64,000 nucleotides of DNA from positions 62,001-126,000 of the forward strand of contig JAROAZ010000004.1 in the NCBI GenBank assembly GCA_029432775.1, written 5' to 3'. The position numbers were made by a program, and so were the translations under genes. The stretch's first letter is position 1; every line of letters starts with the position of its first letter. Under the pieces are notes generated by a model. The model ran no database searches. It was given only the letters and a program-made list of their open reading frames with translations, and was not told the DNA's origin. Shown in pieces: positions 16,086-25,927 of this stretch. This DNA comes from Pontiellaceae bacterium B12227 (lineage in GTDB: Bacteria; Verrucomicrobiota; Kiritimatiellia; Kiritimatiellales; Pontiellaceae).

Positions 16086-19000
16086 TTAAAACTGGGTTAT
16101 TGTCTGAACCGTTTCCTGCTTCAGCTCCACCGGTCCAAGAAGACCGGTGGGCATCAGTTTACGGTTATTGGTATAAAAATTATACGTCGTGAAGGTGGAC
16201 CGCGGACCTTCGGGCATTGGTTCGTTGTTCACAAACCAGTCTGGCATCGGTTTGTTTTTCGAGTACCCCGAAGTATCTTTCAGAGCCTCATCGCCGATCA
16301 GACGGTTGGCCCAGAGATTGGTTACGCAGACTTCCAGTTTATTGTTTCCTTCGACCACCTGATCGGTCACATCAATCACAAACGGAGGTTTCCACAGCGT
16401 GCCCACGGCTGCACCGTTCAGCACCACTTCGGCCGCAATCTCCACGCGCCCGAGATCCAGGTAAACGCGTTTTCCTTCGCCCAGCCAACCGGTGGGAACG
16501 TTCAGCGTCGTGCGATAGGCCGCCGTACCGGAGAAGTATTTAAGATCATCACGCGCGTGGTCTTTCCAGTCGGTCAGCTTTTTAAATTCGACTACCTTGT
16601 CGCCTTTCAGACCGAGGCCGTCGAACTCAACCTTCCAAGGACCGCTGATCGACTGAGGCGCCTGCAGGTCCGCTACGTTGACGCTTACGGTTTTGCCGGA
16701 ATCCAACTTAATTTCATAGGTTCCGTTTTCCTCGGCAATCAGTTGTATTTGATCATTCGCATCCAGAATAACGCGCCCCGTTTCCGGAATCACCGTTGCC
16801 ACCGGATCGATCCCTTCCGAGGCGGAACGAAACACCACAAATACGGAACCGAATGGATCCAGCCGGATCGGGCATTCCGTTCGACCATCGACATTCCGGA
16901 ATTGAGCCGCTCGTTCCATGCGTCCGGTATCCGCATCCCAGAATTCCGGAATGCGATCCGCAACGCGGAAGGAACAGTTAAGAACAGTCGCCTCCCCTTT
17001 CGGATTATGAATAAAATAGAGATCGTCCGAGCCTACTTTGCGATGAACAAAGCGGAAGGTTTCCAATTCGGCAATCTTCAGGTCTGGTTCTATCGTTCCC
17101 TGAAGGCCTTCAGCCGGCCATTTTTTCTCAGGAATAATCCCGCCTTTCCCGACCGGGCGCGGCTGCGTTCCATCGCCCCACAGCCGATCGGCCAGCGCGG
17201 CAAATTCGGAAGCATGTTTCTTGCGCTCCATCAGCGAAAGCGGCCCTTTCGGTTTGGTGCCGACCACCGTAACTCCGGCCTCAACAAGTTCCGTTACACG
17301 CTGCAGGGTTTTCAGGTTCATGCGATCGCATTTTGCCAGTAAGAGCACGGAATAGGCGGTTCCTTCCGGCAGCACCATACGGCCATCCTGAACCTTGACG
17401 CGCTCGTGAAGGACAAAGGCATCGCAGCTGTCCATGTTATAACCCGAAGGTAAACCCGCCGCCGCATTTGAAATCGCTGTCTGAGGCGCGCGATCACCGG
17501 CATAAACCAGCAGGTCCGCCACCGGATGGCCCTGCCGCAGTAGAAACTGTCCGCGTTGATTATAGTTCATCCAGGCTTTCCCGGCATTCAGCCACCAGGT
17601 CTGCGTGCCGTCAATATGCGAACCGACACTGCCCATCGTCATGCCCGGAGCAACGTGGGTATTGGGCTGATGTACATAGCGGTGAAACATAAATTCATTG
17701 ATACCCTTGGCCCAGGCGGTATCGCCCGACGGTTTCATCAGCCACGGATGCACCTTCCAGTTCAGTGCCTGACGCTGCGTAAATGATTCGGCGGAGATGA
17801 CCCGTTTGCCGTAGGTGTGCGCGGCATGGATCGGCGCATCGATCTGGGTTCCCCGGTCATGGTGCATCCAGAATTCGCCCATGGGAATATCGCAGTTGCC
17901 CCCGATGGTCAGCTCATTCAGCGGTCCATTGCCATAGGGCTCGATGTAGGATTTCAATCCGTGTTGATTGCACAGCTCGGTAAACCGCATAAAATAATTT
18001 TCGGTCATCAGCGAGGCCACCACATCCTTGAAATCGGCTAACACCGCATCCGCCGTTTCAAGGTCCCCGACAAACCGCCCAGCAATCAGCGGCAGATACG
18101 GCTGTAAATCATAGCCCTTACGCTCCGAAAAAAGGGTTTCAAATGCGTCGGTCCAGTTTTGCCAGCCCATCTCATAGCTGTCGATTTCCGAGGTCTGGAA
18201 GGCGCGCCCGGTCAGCTGCCCGGCCTCTTTCGCCACTTTACCGACATATGCCGCAAAATGTTTATCCAGCGCAACCTTGTCGAGTTTGTCGCACTCCAGC
18301 CCTTTACCGGCAGCCGTGGCCGGATGGTTATGTTCCCCCGTCAGCGTATAGCCGAACCGCATCACGCGCCAAACGCCGACCGGAAGCCGGGGGGTTATCC
18401 GGTTTCCGCTTAAGGCCGATGCCTCGAACACCTTGACCTCGGAACGTTTGACGTTCGGAACGCCGTCCGGATGCGTTACCCCCGAAAAATCAGCCGTCCC
18501 TTTCGCCATGCAGCTATGCACCAACCAGTCAGGGAACTGAGCGAATGAATTCAGCTGTGCCGCAACAACGGGCATCGGACGCTGAAACTCCACCTTAAAA
18601 TATTTCGCCGTAACCGCCGGAAAACTCCCGATAAAGGCCCGCTTGGTTTTTGAAGGACGAAATTCGCTCAGCTCCGCTACTTTTTCGAATACCTTCCCGT
18701 CATCGGAAGCAAAGAGCGTGGCCGCTCCCGGCGCGGTGCTGTGCTCAATATAAATCGAACGGGCACAAAACGGTTTTTCGTAATTCCATTGCAGGTGCGC
18801 TTTTTTTCCTTTCGCCGCACGCAGCACAACCATCGTATCCAAATCATCATCTTTCAAATTTGAAAACTCGCTTTGCGGAGCTGATCCGCTCCACGAAAAC
18901 CGATTATTGAAATCCGCCCATTCGCTTTCCGAAACCGGGTAGGCCACGACCGCCACATCGCGATAAAATCCGAGCCGATTCGCATGCGGCGGAAGCTCAA

Positions 19001-19439
19001 CCGCAATGGATCCGCCCCTCACCACCGCCTCGCTCCAGACCAGCTTTTTCATGGCATCTTCAGGCTTCACCCATGGACCGCCGCTCGAGGACCAGCCGTC
19101 GCAATTATGCAGTCCGATTGTCAGTCCCAACCGGTCCGCCTCTTTCACGCCATGCACCAGCAAGTCGCGAAATTCCGGCGAATTGAATCTTTGGGCCCCA
19201 TTGGCAATCTCCGGTTTCGCAACCGAAAAGATTAATGCGCCCCCGATGCCGGCATCCGACAACGCCTGCAGGTCTTTCGTCAACCCCTCCTTCGACCCGT
19301 TGCTGTTCATCATGTGCATCCAGGTCATCGGCTTTGCATCCACCGGCGGGTTCACAAAATCATCGGGCTTCAGCTCAGCATGAGTCGTCAGGGCTGTGAC
19401 CAAGCTAAATATAATGCTTCGGCAAATTCGATTCCTCAC
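16086..19439 (-). CDS. Secreted GH106 alpha-L-rhamnosidase
   Basis: The 1117-residue exported enzyme is of the GH106 type. The N-terminus LKPDDFVNPPVDAKPMTWMH matches the family, as does GLTIGLHNCDGWSSSGGPWV. Conserved acidic segments are IDSYEMGWQNWTD near residue 420 and VISAESFTQRQ near 550; GH106 uses two glutamates for inversion, and these E-containing motifs are conserved in all four GH106 genes of the window. A C-terminal GH2-like jelly roll (VYLDLGRVEIAAEVVLNG, LWKPPFVIDVTD) closes the protein. It overlaps the upstream GH78 gene by four bases (ATGA), indicating translational coupling. Confidence 0.93.
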   Translation of the reverse strand: MRNRICRSIIFSLVTALTTHAELKPDDFVNPPVDAKPMTWMHMMNSNGSKEGLTKDLQALSDAGIGGALIFSVAKPEIANGAQRFNSPEFRDLLVHGVKEADRLGLTIGLHNCDGWSSSGGPWVKPEDAMKKLVWSEAVVRGGSIAVELPPHANRLGFYRDVAVVAYPVSESEWADFNNRFSWSGSAPQSEFSNLKDDDLDTMVVLRAAKGKKAHLQWNYEKPFCARSIYIEHSTAPGAATLFASDDGKVFEKVAELSEFRPSKTKRAFIGSFPAVTAKYFKVEFQRPMPVVAAQLNSFAQFPDWLVHSCMAKGTADFSGVTHPDGVPNVKRSEVKVFEASALSGNRITPRLPVGVWRVMRFGYTLTGEHNHPATAAGKGLECDKLDKVALDKHFAAYVGKVAKEAGQLTGRAFQTSEIDSYEMGWQNWTDAFETLFSERKGYDLQPYLPLIAGRFVGDLETADAVLADFKDVVASLMTENYFMRFTELCNQHGLKSYIEPYGNGPLNELTIGGNCDIPMGEFWMHHDRGTQIDAPIHAAHTYGKRVISAESFTQRQALNWKVHPWLMKPSGDTAWAKGINEFMFHRYVHQPNTHVAPGMTMGSVGSHIDGTQTWWLNAGKAWMNYNQRGQFLLRQGHPVADLLVYAGDRAPQTAISNAAAGLPSGYNMDSCDAFVLHERVKVQDGRMVLPEGTAYSVLLLAKCDRMNLKTLQRVTELVEAGVTVVGTKPKGPLSLMERKKHASEFAALADRLWGDGTQPRPVGKGGIIPEKKWPAEGLQGTIEPDLKIAELETFRFVHRKVGSDDLYFIHNPKGEATVLNCSFRVADRIPEFWDADTGRMERAAQFRNVDGRTECPIRLDPFGSVFVVFRSASEGIDPVATVIPETGRVILDANDQIQLIAEENGTYEIKLDSGKTVSVNVADLQAPQSISGPWKVEFDGLGLKGDKVVEFKKLTDWKDHARDDLKYFSGTAAYRTTLNVPTGWLGEGKRVYLDLGRVEIAAEVVLNGAAVGTLWKPPFVIDVTDQVVEGNNKLEVCVTNLWANRLIGDEALKDTSGYSKNKPMPDWFVNNEPMPEGPRSTFTTYNFYTNNRKLMPTGLLGPVELKQETVQTITQF

Positions 19440-22400
19440 CGGCCTATTCCTTCATCATTTTTTCCTGCTCGCAGATGATCGGTTAGATGCGCGGCAAACG
19501 TATAGGTCCCCGATCCGACACTGAGCATTACGCGGTTGTCTTCCAACTTGAATTTGGAGCGTGGAATCATTCGGCCGCCTTCTGTGAGTTCACTCGTACT
19601 ACCGGCGGGAAAATGCAGCGTTGCCGTCGTGTTGGCCGGTACGGTGACCTTCCAGTGGAAGATTCCGTCTTCGATTTTCCAGTCACTGCTGATGCGCCCT
19701 CGGATGGAATCATAAAACCCTTTGGCCCACGTGATGCCGTGTCCGACTTCCGGCTTCATTTTGATCTCCTTGAAGCCCGGGCTCTCAAGGTCGATCCCAA
19801 GCATAGAATAAAACATCCATTCGCTGCAGGCGCCGTAGGCATAGTGATTGAAAGAATTCATCGAGCTCTTACTGATCCCGCCTTCATGCGTGTAGCTGTT
19901 CCAGCGTTCCCAGATGGTCGTCGCGCCCTGTTCCACCGAATAGCCCCAAGATGGATAGGTCTTGTTCTGCAGCAGCCGATACGCCAGGTCGCTCCGGCCG
20001 ATCTCGGTGAGGGTCGGCAGCAGAATCGGCACCCCGAGGAACCCGACCGAGAGATGATAATCCTTGGCCTTAATGCGTTCGACCAGATGATCCGCCGCCT
20101 GCTTGCGCTGCTTTTCAGTCAGCAGATTATAATGCAAGGCCATGCAATATGCGGTCTGCGTATTCCCTTTCACCCGCCCGTCCGCATCGACGAACGATGC
20201 CTGAAAATGATCACGGATGCGCTCGAACAGATCCTGATAGGTTGCAGCGTCTTCTTTTTTGCCGATCGCTTCGGCCATCTCCGCCATCAGGTGCGTGCTG
20301 TACGCATAATAGGCAACAGAAATAACATCCAGCGGCGTTTTAGAACCGACGGATAACCAGTCGCCAAACCCCTTACCCAATCCGTCGAGTCCCTTACGAC
20401 CGCAGGCTTTCATATACCGCGTCATCCCATCGTAGTGCTTTTCAATCACGCGGGTATCCCCGTACACGTGATAGACCGTCCACGGGCAGATGATTCCGGC
20501 ATCAGACCACCCCGGGCTGCCACGTCCATGCATAACGGGCGCCTGCTTCCCATAGAGGTTCCGGTCATTCAGGGTGTCTTCAAGATCAACGAGCCACTTG
20601 GTAAAAAAAGAAGCGACATCCTGGTGATAGGTTCCGGATCGAATATAGACCTGTGTATCGCCGGTCCAGCCCAACCGCTCATCCCGCTGCGGGCAGTCGG
20701 TTGGAACTTCGAGATAGTTGGAGCGCTGGCCCCAAAGAATATTGCTAAGCAGCTGATTGAGCATCGGATTCGAGCATTCAAATGAACTCGTCATCGGTGC
20801 ATCGGAATATACAACGATCCCGGTCAGCGTATCTGCCGGCGGATCATTACGTAAGCCTGTTACCTCTACATACTGGAAGCCGTGGAAGGTAAAGTGCGGT
20901 TCCCACACTTCTTCACCGCCGCCCTTGAGGATATAGGTATCCGTGGCGCGTGCCGAACGAAGGTTTTTGGTATGTACCGAGCCATCCGGATTCAGCATTT
21001 CGCCAAATTTCATGACGATCTTATCGCCCGCCTGCCCGCTGACTTTCAGCCGAACCCAGCCCGAGAAATTCTGTCCCAGATCAAAAACCTGAACTCCGTT
21101 TTTCAGTGCAGTCCGCTTGACCACAGGCAGTTCCTGCGTACGGCGAACCGGAACGCCCGGATACGCTTGAATCAACGGTTGTGAATTCAGGTCCGAATCC
21201 GTGTCGACCGCGGCCCATTTTCGGTCATCAAATCCAGGGCGATCCCAGCCGGGCATCTCAAGCCGGGCGTCGTAGGTTTCACCCTCATGCATATCCGATT
21301 CAAGAATCGGACCGAACGCCGCTTTCCAGGATGGATCGGTGGCCACGATTTCGGTGCGTCCATCGGCATAGTCGATATGCAGCTGCGATCGCAGGCGAAT
21401 TTTATGCCCATACTGATACTGCCCCAAGTTACTAACATTACCACGGAACCAGCCGTCACCAATAATCCCTGCGATGGCGTTGCCGCCAGGCTGAACCAAA
21501 TCGGTTACATCGTACGTACGGTAATAAATCCGCTTGTTGTAATCCGTCCAACCCGGCGTGAAAAATTCATCGCCCACGCGCCGGCCATTCAGATGCATTT
21601 CCGCGAACCCCTGGGCCGTGACATACACCACCGCGCGCTTAACCGGGCCCTTGACCTGAAATTCCTTACGCAGATGAGGCGCAGGAAGATAACGCCTGTT
21701 TAAGAGTTTCTGAACTTTGGCGGTGACCAGATTAACATCCGCGTTTTCATTGAAGGTCAGCCTCGTTGGTTTCCCCTGCAAGGTGTATTCCAAGGCCAGC
21801 GTCTTTTTTGCTCCGTCGGCGGGATCTCCACTTGCAAACTCATTGGTCATCTTGAAGGTATAGGTTCCGGAAGCCACGAGTTTCGCTATTTTTTCCTTGA
21901 GATTGACCTGATTTGTCGGTTGCTCGGATGGTCCATACAGAGCCTTGATCATGACTATCTCCGGCTCTTCCAGAACCGGTTCTTCGGTCAACTCGGGAAT
22001 TTTATCAAACCCAATCCATTGAGCCGTCCAGTCCTCCGGATTAAGCAACCCCATCGACCACATGGCCGGCTCGCTCCAGTCCGACGCCTTGCCGTCCTGA
22101 TCCATGACAACCACCTTCCACCAACACTGCCGGCGGGACCTCAGCGGTTTCCCTTCATAGACAATCTGAATGCTTTCATCCGAGCGCACATCGCCGCTAT
22201 CCCAAAGATCGCCCTCGTTCTTTTCAAGTTTTTCCGGGGAGCTCGCCACCAGAATGCGGTAGGCGCTTTGTTGCTGATTCCGCTCGTCGGACTCCAGCTG
22301 CCAGCTGAGGCGCGGTTGGAGCACGTCGAGACCCAACGGATTGACATGATATTCGCAGCGCAGGTGCGTCGGGTTAATCGCACCCAGGCTGCTTAGGGCC

Positions 22401-22468
22401 ATGAACACGAACACCGTCATAAAAACGGGTTGAATGGTACTTCTCATGATCGTTTTTATGGAAGTCAT
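19436..22468 (-). CDS. Secreted GH78 alpha-L-rhamnosidase (full-length form)
   Basis: The 1010-residue enzyme has a signal sequence, then the Ig-like N-domain LRCEYHVNPLGLDVLQPRLSW, sandwich domains and the catalytic (alpha/alpha)6 barrel. The signature DCPQRDERLGWTGDTQ lies near residue 590, and the second acidic motif GATTIWERWNSYTHEG near 850; both are textbook GH78. A C-terminal beta-domain (TVPANTTATLHFPAG) follows. About 140 residues near position 170-240 (ASGTYTFKMTNEFASGDPAD) are an insertion before the second sandwich. The start at 22468 abuts the upstream GH106 stop (TAAATG). ATG at 22447 is an alternative giving a cleaner signal peptide. Confidence 0.94.
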   Translation of the reverse strand: MTSIKTIMRSTIQPVFMTVFVFMALSSLGAINPTHLRCEYHVNPLGLDVLQPRLSWQLESDERNQQQSAYRILVASSPEKLEKNEGDLWDSGDVRSDESIQIVYEGKPLRSRRQCWWKVVVMDQDGKASDWSEPAMWSMGLLNPEDWTAQWIGFDKIPELTEEPVLEEPEIVMIKALYGPSEQPTNQVNLKEKIAKLVASGTYTFKMTNEFASGDPADGAKKTLALEYTLQGKPTRLTFNENADVNLVTAKVQKLLNRRYLPAPHLRKEFQVKGPVKRAVVYVTAQGFAEMHLNGRRVGDEFFTPGWTDYNKRIYYRTYDVTDLVQPGGNAIAGIIGDGWFRGNVSNLGQYQYGHKIRLRSQLHIDYADGRTEIVATDPSWKAAFGPILESDMHEGETYDARLEMPGWDRPGFDDRKWAAVDTDSDLNSQPLIQAYPGVPVRRTQELPVVKRTALKNGVQVFDLGQNFSGWVRLKVSGQAGDKIVMKFGEMLNPDGSVHTKNLRSARATDTYILKGGGEEVWEPHFTFHGFQYVEVTGLRNDPPADTLTGIVVYSDAPMTSSFECSNPMLNQLLSNILWGQRSNYLEVPTDCPQRDERLGWTGDTQVYIRSGTYHQDVASFFTKWLVDLEDTLNDRNLYGKQAPVMHGRGSPGWSDAGIICPWTVYHVYGDTRVIEKHYDGMTRYMKACGRKGLDGLGKGFGDWLSVGSKTPLDVISVAYYAYSTHLMAEMAEAIGKKEDAATYQDLFERIRDHFQASFVDADGRVKGNTQTAYCMALHYNLLTEKQRKQAADHLVERIKAKDYHLSVGFLGVPILLPTLTEIGRSDLAYRLLQNKTYPSWGYSVEQGATTIWERWNSYTHEGGISKSSMNSFNHYAYGACSEWMFYSMLGIDLESPGFKEIKMKPEVGHGITWAKGFYDSIRGRISSDWKIEDGIFHWKVTVPANTTATLHFPAGSTSELTEGGRMIPRSKFKLEDNRVMLSVGSGTYTFAAHLTDHLRAGKNDEGIGR

Positions 22469-25400
22469 TTAGTGCCCACTGCTTTGCAACGGAATTTTGC
22501 GAATCGGTTTAATCTGAACCGGACCCGCCATTCCGGACGGTTGAATACGTCGACTCTCATTAAACTTTCGTTTCGAGGACCATACCGGTTTAAAGGTGCG
22601 TTCGCCCTCACCCGGAAAACCGTCCGGATACTTGAGCTCTGCAAGCAGTCGATTGCTCCACAGATTCGTGACATCCACTTTCAGTTCATTTTTTCCGGCT
22701 CGCAGATGATCGGTCACATCCACGGTAAATGGCGGTTTCCAGAGCAGTCCCAGATCGTGCCCGTTCAACCACACGCGCGCCATCGGATCCACTTTACCTA
22801 GGTCCAACTCAAACCGCAGATCTTTCTGAGCAAGCTGCGATTCATGCATTTCAAACGTCGTTGTATATCCCGCCGTTCCGGAATAATGCACCACCGACAA
22901 CGTTTCATGGTCGGTCCAGAATTTCAGCGTATCGAGTTCGATCGAATTCGGCATATCACGTCCCGGCATAAATTCGAGTGACCAGCCTTTAGCGCTCAAC
23001 GTCAACGGCGAGGGGAGGGTACCCACCTGCAGCTGTTCAACCGATTGATCTGCCCGTGTGAGTTCATAATTTCCTGTCGCCCTGGAATAAGCAAACGCGC
23101 CGTTGTTTTCGGCAAGAATAGTCAGTGGAGTAGGGCCCTTCACCTTGACCACCGGATTGGATACCGATTTTGCCGCTTTTCTAAACACCACAAACACCGA
23201 ACCCGCCGGGCCCAGCTCCAGCGGAACCCGCGTTCCGTTTTCCAGCGCTTGGAAGCGCACGGTTTTTTCCATGCGACCGGTATCCGCGTACCACAGCTCC
23301 GGCTGCAGCTCAGGCGAAACCCGAAAAACAGGATTCAACTCCATCGCCTTCAGCTTTTGATTCGATACAAAATAAACATCCAGATCATCGCTCTGACGAT
23401 GAGTCCACAGCACGGTTTCAGGGTCAATATTCGAGACATCGGCCGGCAGGTTGATAGAGTCCATCACCGACGCCAGCTCAACGCCTTGAATGATCTTCCC
23501 TTTACCAAACGGTTTTGTTCCGGAATCACCCGGCTTCATGCCCTGCCACATTTCACGGGCGGTGGACTCAATGAATGCATCCGCTTTTTCCGCATTCTGC
23601 AAGCTCGGTGAATGATCCGGCGCCTCACCATAGAGAGTACCGCCTTCAGCAACCAATTCCTTAAATTTATTCAACACCTCCGGCCGCATTGCTTTGAGCG
23701 GAGGCAGCACCATCACGGCATAACTTTTTCCATCGGGCAGCGTCCATCGGCCATTCTGAACCGACATACGTTCCAGCAGCACCTGCGCATTGATAAAATC
23801 AAAATCATATCCGACGGGTTGTTCAGGCTGACGGATTCCGGACATAATCGGGGCGTCCTCACCAATGAAGTAGGCAAAGTCACCCACATGCATGCCCTGT
23901 TGAAGCATCACATGGCAACGCCGCAGATAATCGATCCAATCCCTGCCCTCAAAATACCACGTGTTGTGCCGGTTAAACTCCGTTCCAAACCAGGCATTTA
24001 TGCCCGGCATCTGCTCGTCCGGCTGCTGAATATTCACGTGCAGCACAAAATGATTTATGCCTTCCGTGAAGGCCCAATCGCCGCGCGCCTTCATTTTATA
24101 CGGCGTTAATTCCCAGTTCTGCCCCGACGTCAGCGCCTCCGCATAGGTAATCTTTTTCCCATAGGCATGCGCTGTGGAGGCCGCGGATTTGCATTCAATA
24201 TTCCCCAGCGATCCCGTGGCCCAGAATTCGCCCGCCACCAAATCACATGCACCGCCATAACGCATAAATTCACCGGGAAAGCCCCAGTGGCCATAATTTT
24301 CAAGCCAGGTTTTAAGACCGTGCTCGTTGCTTCGCTCTTTCAAGCCGGCGGCATACACATCCGCCAGCTGATCCGCTACCATCCGGCGCAGATCCCATAA
24401 AAACCGATCCGAAGCCTCGGGACTTTTGACCACTCGCCCGCTCAAAACCGGCAGATACGGAATCGGGTCGTAGCCATACTTTTCTTCAAAATCCGTCTGA
24501 AGGTCGTCCGACCAGTTTTGAGATCCCTGCTCATAGCTGTCTGCGACCACATATTTAAACGCCGTTTTTTCCTCCGGCGTTAGACGCTTTAAAAACTCGC
24601 CGACAAATGCATCAAAATGAGAATCCAAATGTTTACGGCTCATTTTATCCACTTCAAGCCCGCTGGCGTTGGGGGCCGCAGGACTGTTCTTCACCCCTGT
24701 AGGCAGCATGCCGAATCGCTGAATCACCCAGTCACCCTTCGGAATCTGACAGGTCAGACGGCCATTGCTGTCCAGTTTATCGGTCAAATCATAGACTTTA
24801 GATGGATCAACACGGGCCGAGAGGTCTAAATCCGTCCGCGCTTGCGGCCACTGGTAATCTTCCCATTTCGGTGAAGGGGTCGGATGGGTTTTTCCCAGTT
24901 GTTTTTCAACGGCATATTCCACGCGTGCGGCGGAGAGAATTTCAATCTCAGCAAACGCGGTTCCTTCATCCCCACGCGAAGTTCTAAATTCCGAAAACTC
25001 AATGCGGAAACGATCCGACGCGGTGGGCGGTAGCGAAAGATAAACAGCCCCGTCGATCATGGGCCCCGCATTGTTCGCCTTCCGGCGTCGGTCATATTTT
25101 CCCGTATAAATCTCTTCGTATTTTCCATTCACCCAGGCCGAAACCGTCACCTTCGCCTTAAAAAATCCGCTGCTGGGCCGAAGAACCACGGTCTGCGCCG
25201 TAAACGGTTTACTCACCTCAATATCGATCTGCTGTTCTTTTTGCTTTTTGCTGAGCGGCAACGTTACGGAGGTACTCCGATCGCCATCCACCAAATACTC
25301 CGCATGCTCAACCTCGGGCGAGCAGGTGATTTCAGGATGCCGCGCACTTAACGGTTTTTCGTCACTTTTCGATACGGGGAAGGCAAGCACCGCTACATCG

Positions 25401-25879
25401 TCGAAATCACCATCCGGTGCAGGCAGGATCTGATTAAAGGAAGAGGGGCCGGTGACCTGAACTTCCGTTGAGGTGATATAGCGCATGGACTGCTCCGGCT
25501 TGATCCACGGACCGCCGGACTGACTCCATCCCGGACAGTTAAACAGCCCGATATCAACGCCCAGCCGTTTGCCCTCCCGAACCGCGTGAACCGTGATTTC
25601 CCACCACTCCTCGCTCAGCATTTTAACCGGCCCTGGCGGTTGGTTGCCAAAATATTGATTTCCAATCAGGGCCGTCCCAATACCGACCTCTGCCATCGCC
25701 TCCAGATCTTTGGTAACGCCGTCTTTCGAAATATTATTATTGACCCAATACCAATAGCACCACGGCCGGCTGGCATCCGGCGGATTTAAAAAATATTGAT
25801 CCAGCGACTCCGCTCCAACCTGCACAGACAGCACAAGCAATACGCTCCAACCCCATATCATGTGTTTCAGTTTCTTCAT
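22469..25879 (-). CDS. Secreted GH106 alpha-L-rhamnosidase
   Basis: The roughly 1136-residue exported enzyme opens with MKKLKHMIWGWSVLLVLSV and then SLDQYFLNPPDASRPWCYWY, a GH106 N-terminus. GVDIGLFNCPGWSQSGGPWI, VADSYEQGSQNWSDD (near residue 448) and ITYAEALTSGQNWE (near 581) are the conserved segments, the last two carrying the likely catalytic glutamates. A discoidin-like insertion (STSVTLPLSKKQKEQQIDIE) lies in the N-terminal third. The C-terminal jelly roll reads RFELDLGKVDPMARVWLNG. The start could also be 25891; neither has a strong ribosome site. It follows the LamG gene after a 48-bp spacer that resembles the next spacer upstream. Confidence 0.92.
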   Translation of the reverse strand: MKKLKHMIWGWSVLLVLSVQVGAESLDQYFLNPPDASRPWCYWYWVNNNISKDGVTKDLEAMAEVGIGTALIGNQYFGNQPPGPVKMLSEEWWEITVHAVREGKRLGVDIGLFNCPGWSQSGGPWIKPEQSMRYITSTEVQVTGPSSFNQILPAPDGDFDDVAVLAFPVSKSDEKPLSARHPEITCSPEVEHAEYLVDGDRSTSVTLPLSKKQKEQQIDIEVSKPFTAQTVVLRPSSGFFKAKVTVSAWVNGKYEEIYTGKYDRRRKANNAGPMIDGAVYLSLPPTASDRFRIEFSEFRTSRGDEGTAFAEIEILSAARVEYAVEKQLGKTHPTPSPKWEDYQWPQARTDLDLSARVDPSKVYDLTDKLDSNGRLTCQIPKGDWVIQRFGMLPTGVKNSPAAPNASGLEVDKMSRKHLDSHFDAFVGEFLKRLTPEEKTAFKYVVADSYEQGSQNWSDDLQTDFEEKYGYDPIPYLPVLSGRVVKSPEASDRFLWDLRRMVADQLADVYAAGLKERSNEHGLKTWLENYGHWGFPGEFMRYGGACDLVAGEFWATGSLGNIECKSAASTAHAYGKKITYAEALTSGQNWELTPYKMKARGDWAFTEGINHFVLHVNIQQPDEQMPGINAWFGTEFNRHNTWYFEGRDWIDYLRRCHVMLQQGMHVGDFAYFIGEDAPIMSGIRQPEQPVGYDFDFINAQVLLERMSVQNGRWTLPDGKSYAVMVLPPLKAMRPEVLNKFKELVAEGGTLYGEAPDHSPSLQNAEKADAFIESTAREMWQGMKPGDSGTKPFGKGKIIQGVELASVMDSINLPADVSNIDPETVLWTHRQSDDLDVYFVSNQKLKAMELNPVFRVSPELQPELWYADTGRMEKTVRFQALENGTRVPLELGPAGSVFVVFRKAAKSVSNPVVKVKGPTPLTILAENNGAFAYSRATGNYELTRADQSVEQLQVGTLPSPLTLSAKGWSLEFMPGRDMPNSIELDTLKFWTDHETLSVVHYSGTAGYTTTFEMHESQLAQKDLRFELDLGKVDPMARVWLNGHDLGLLWKPPFTVDVTDHLRAGKNELKVDVTNLWSNRLLAELKYPDGFPGEGERTFKPVWSSKRKFNESRRIQPSGMAGPVQIKPIRKIPLQSSGH

Positions 25880-25927
25880 TTTGTATCTCATTTTACAGTC
25901 TGGTGCTGTCGCTCGTTTCAAGATGAA
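25880..25927 (-). repeat. Spacer repeat copy 1
   Basis: This 48-bp spacer, read on the minus strand, contains ATCTTGAAACGAGCGACAGC followed by ACCAGACTG. The next spacer upstream in the operon (29315-29363) contains ATCTTGAAAACGAGCGACAG followed by CTCCAACCTG at the same distance from the preceding stop codon. The similarity covers most of the spacer plus the preceding codons for FFRLIQQ/FFRLIEQ. It is best explained by duplication of a gene 3' end with its spacer. Confidence 0.65.

Noticed and set aside
15654..17342. Plus-strand open frame of 562 codons across two rhamnosidase genes
   Set aside because: It is antisense to the GH78/GH106 genes, rich in Arg/Phe/His as expected for a shadow frame, with no family match.
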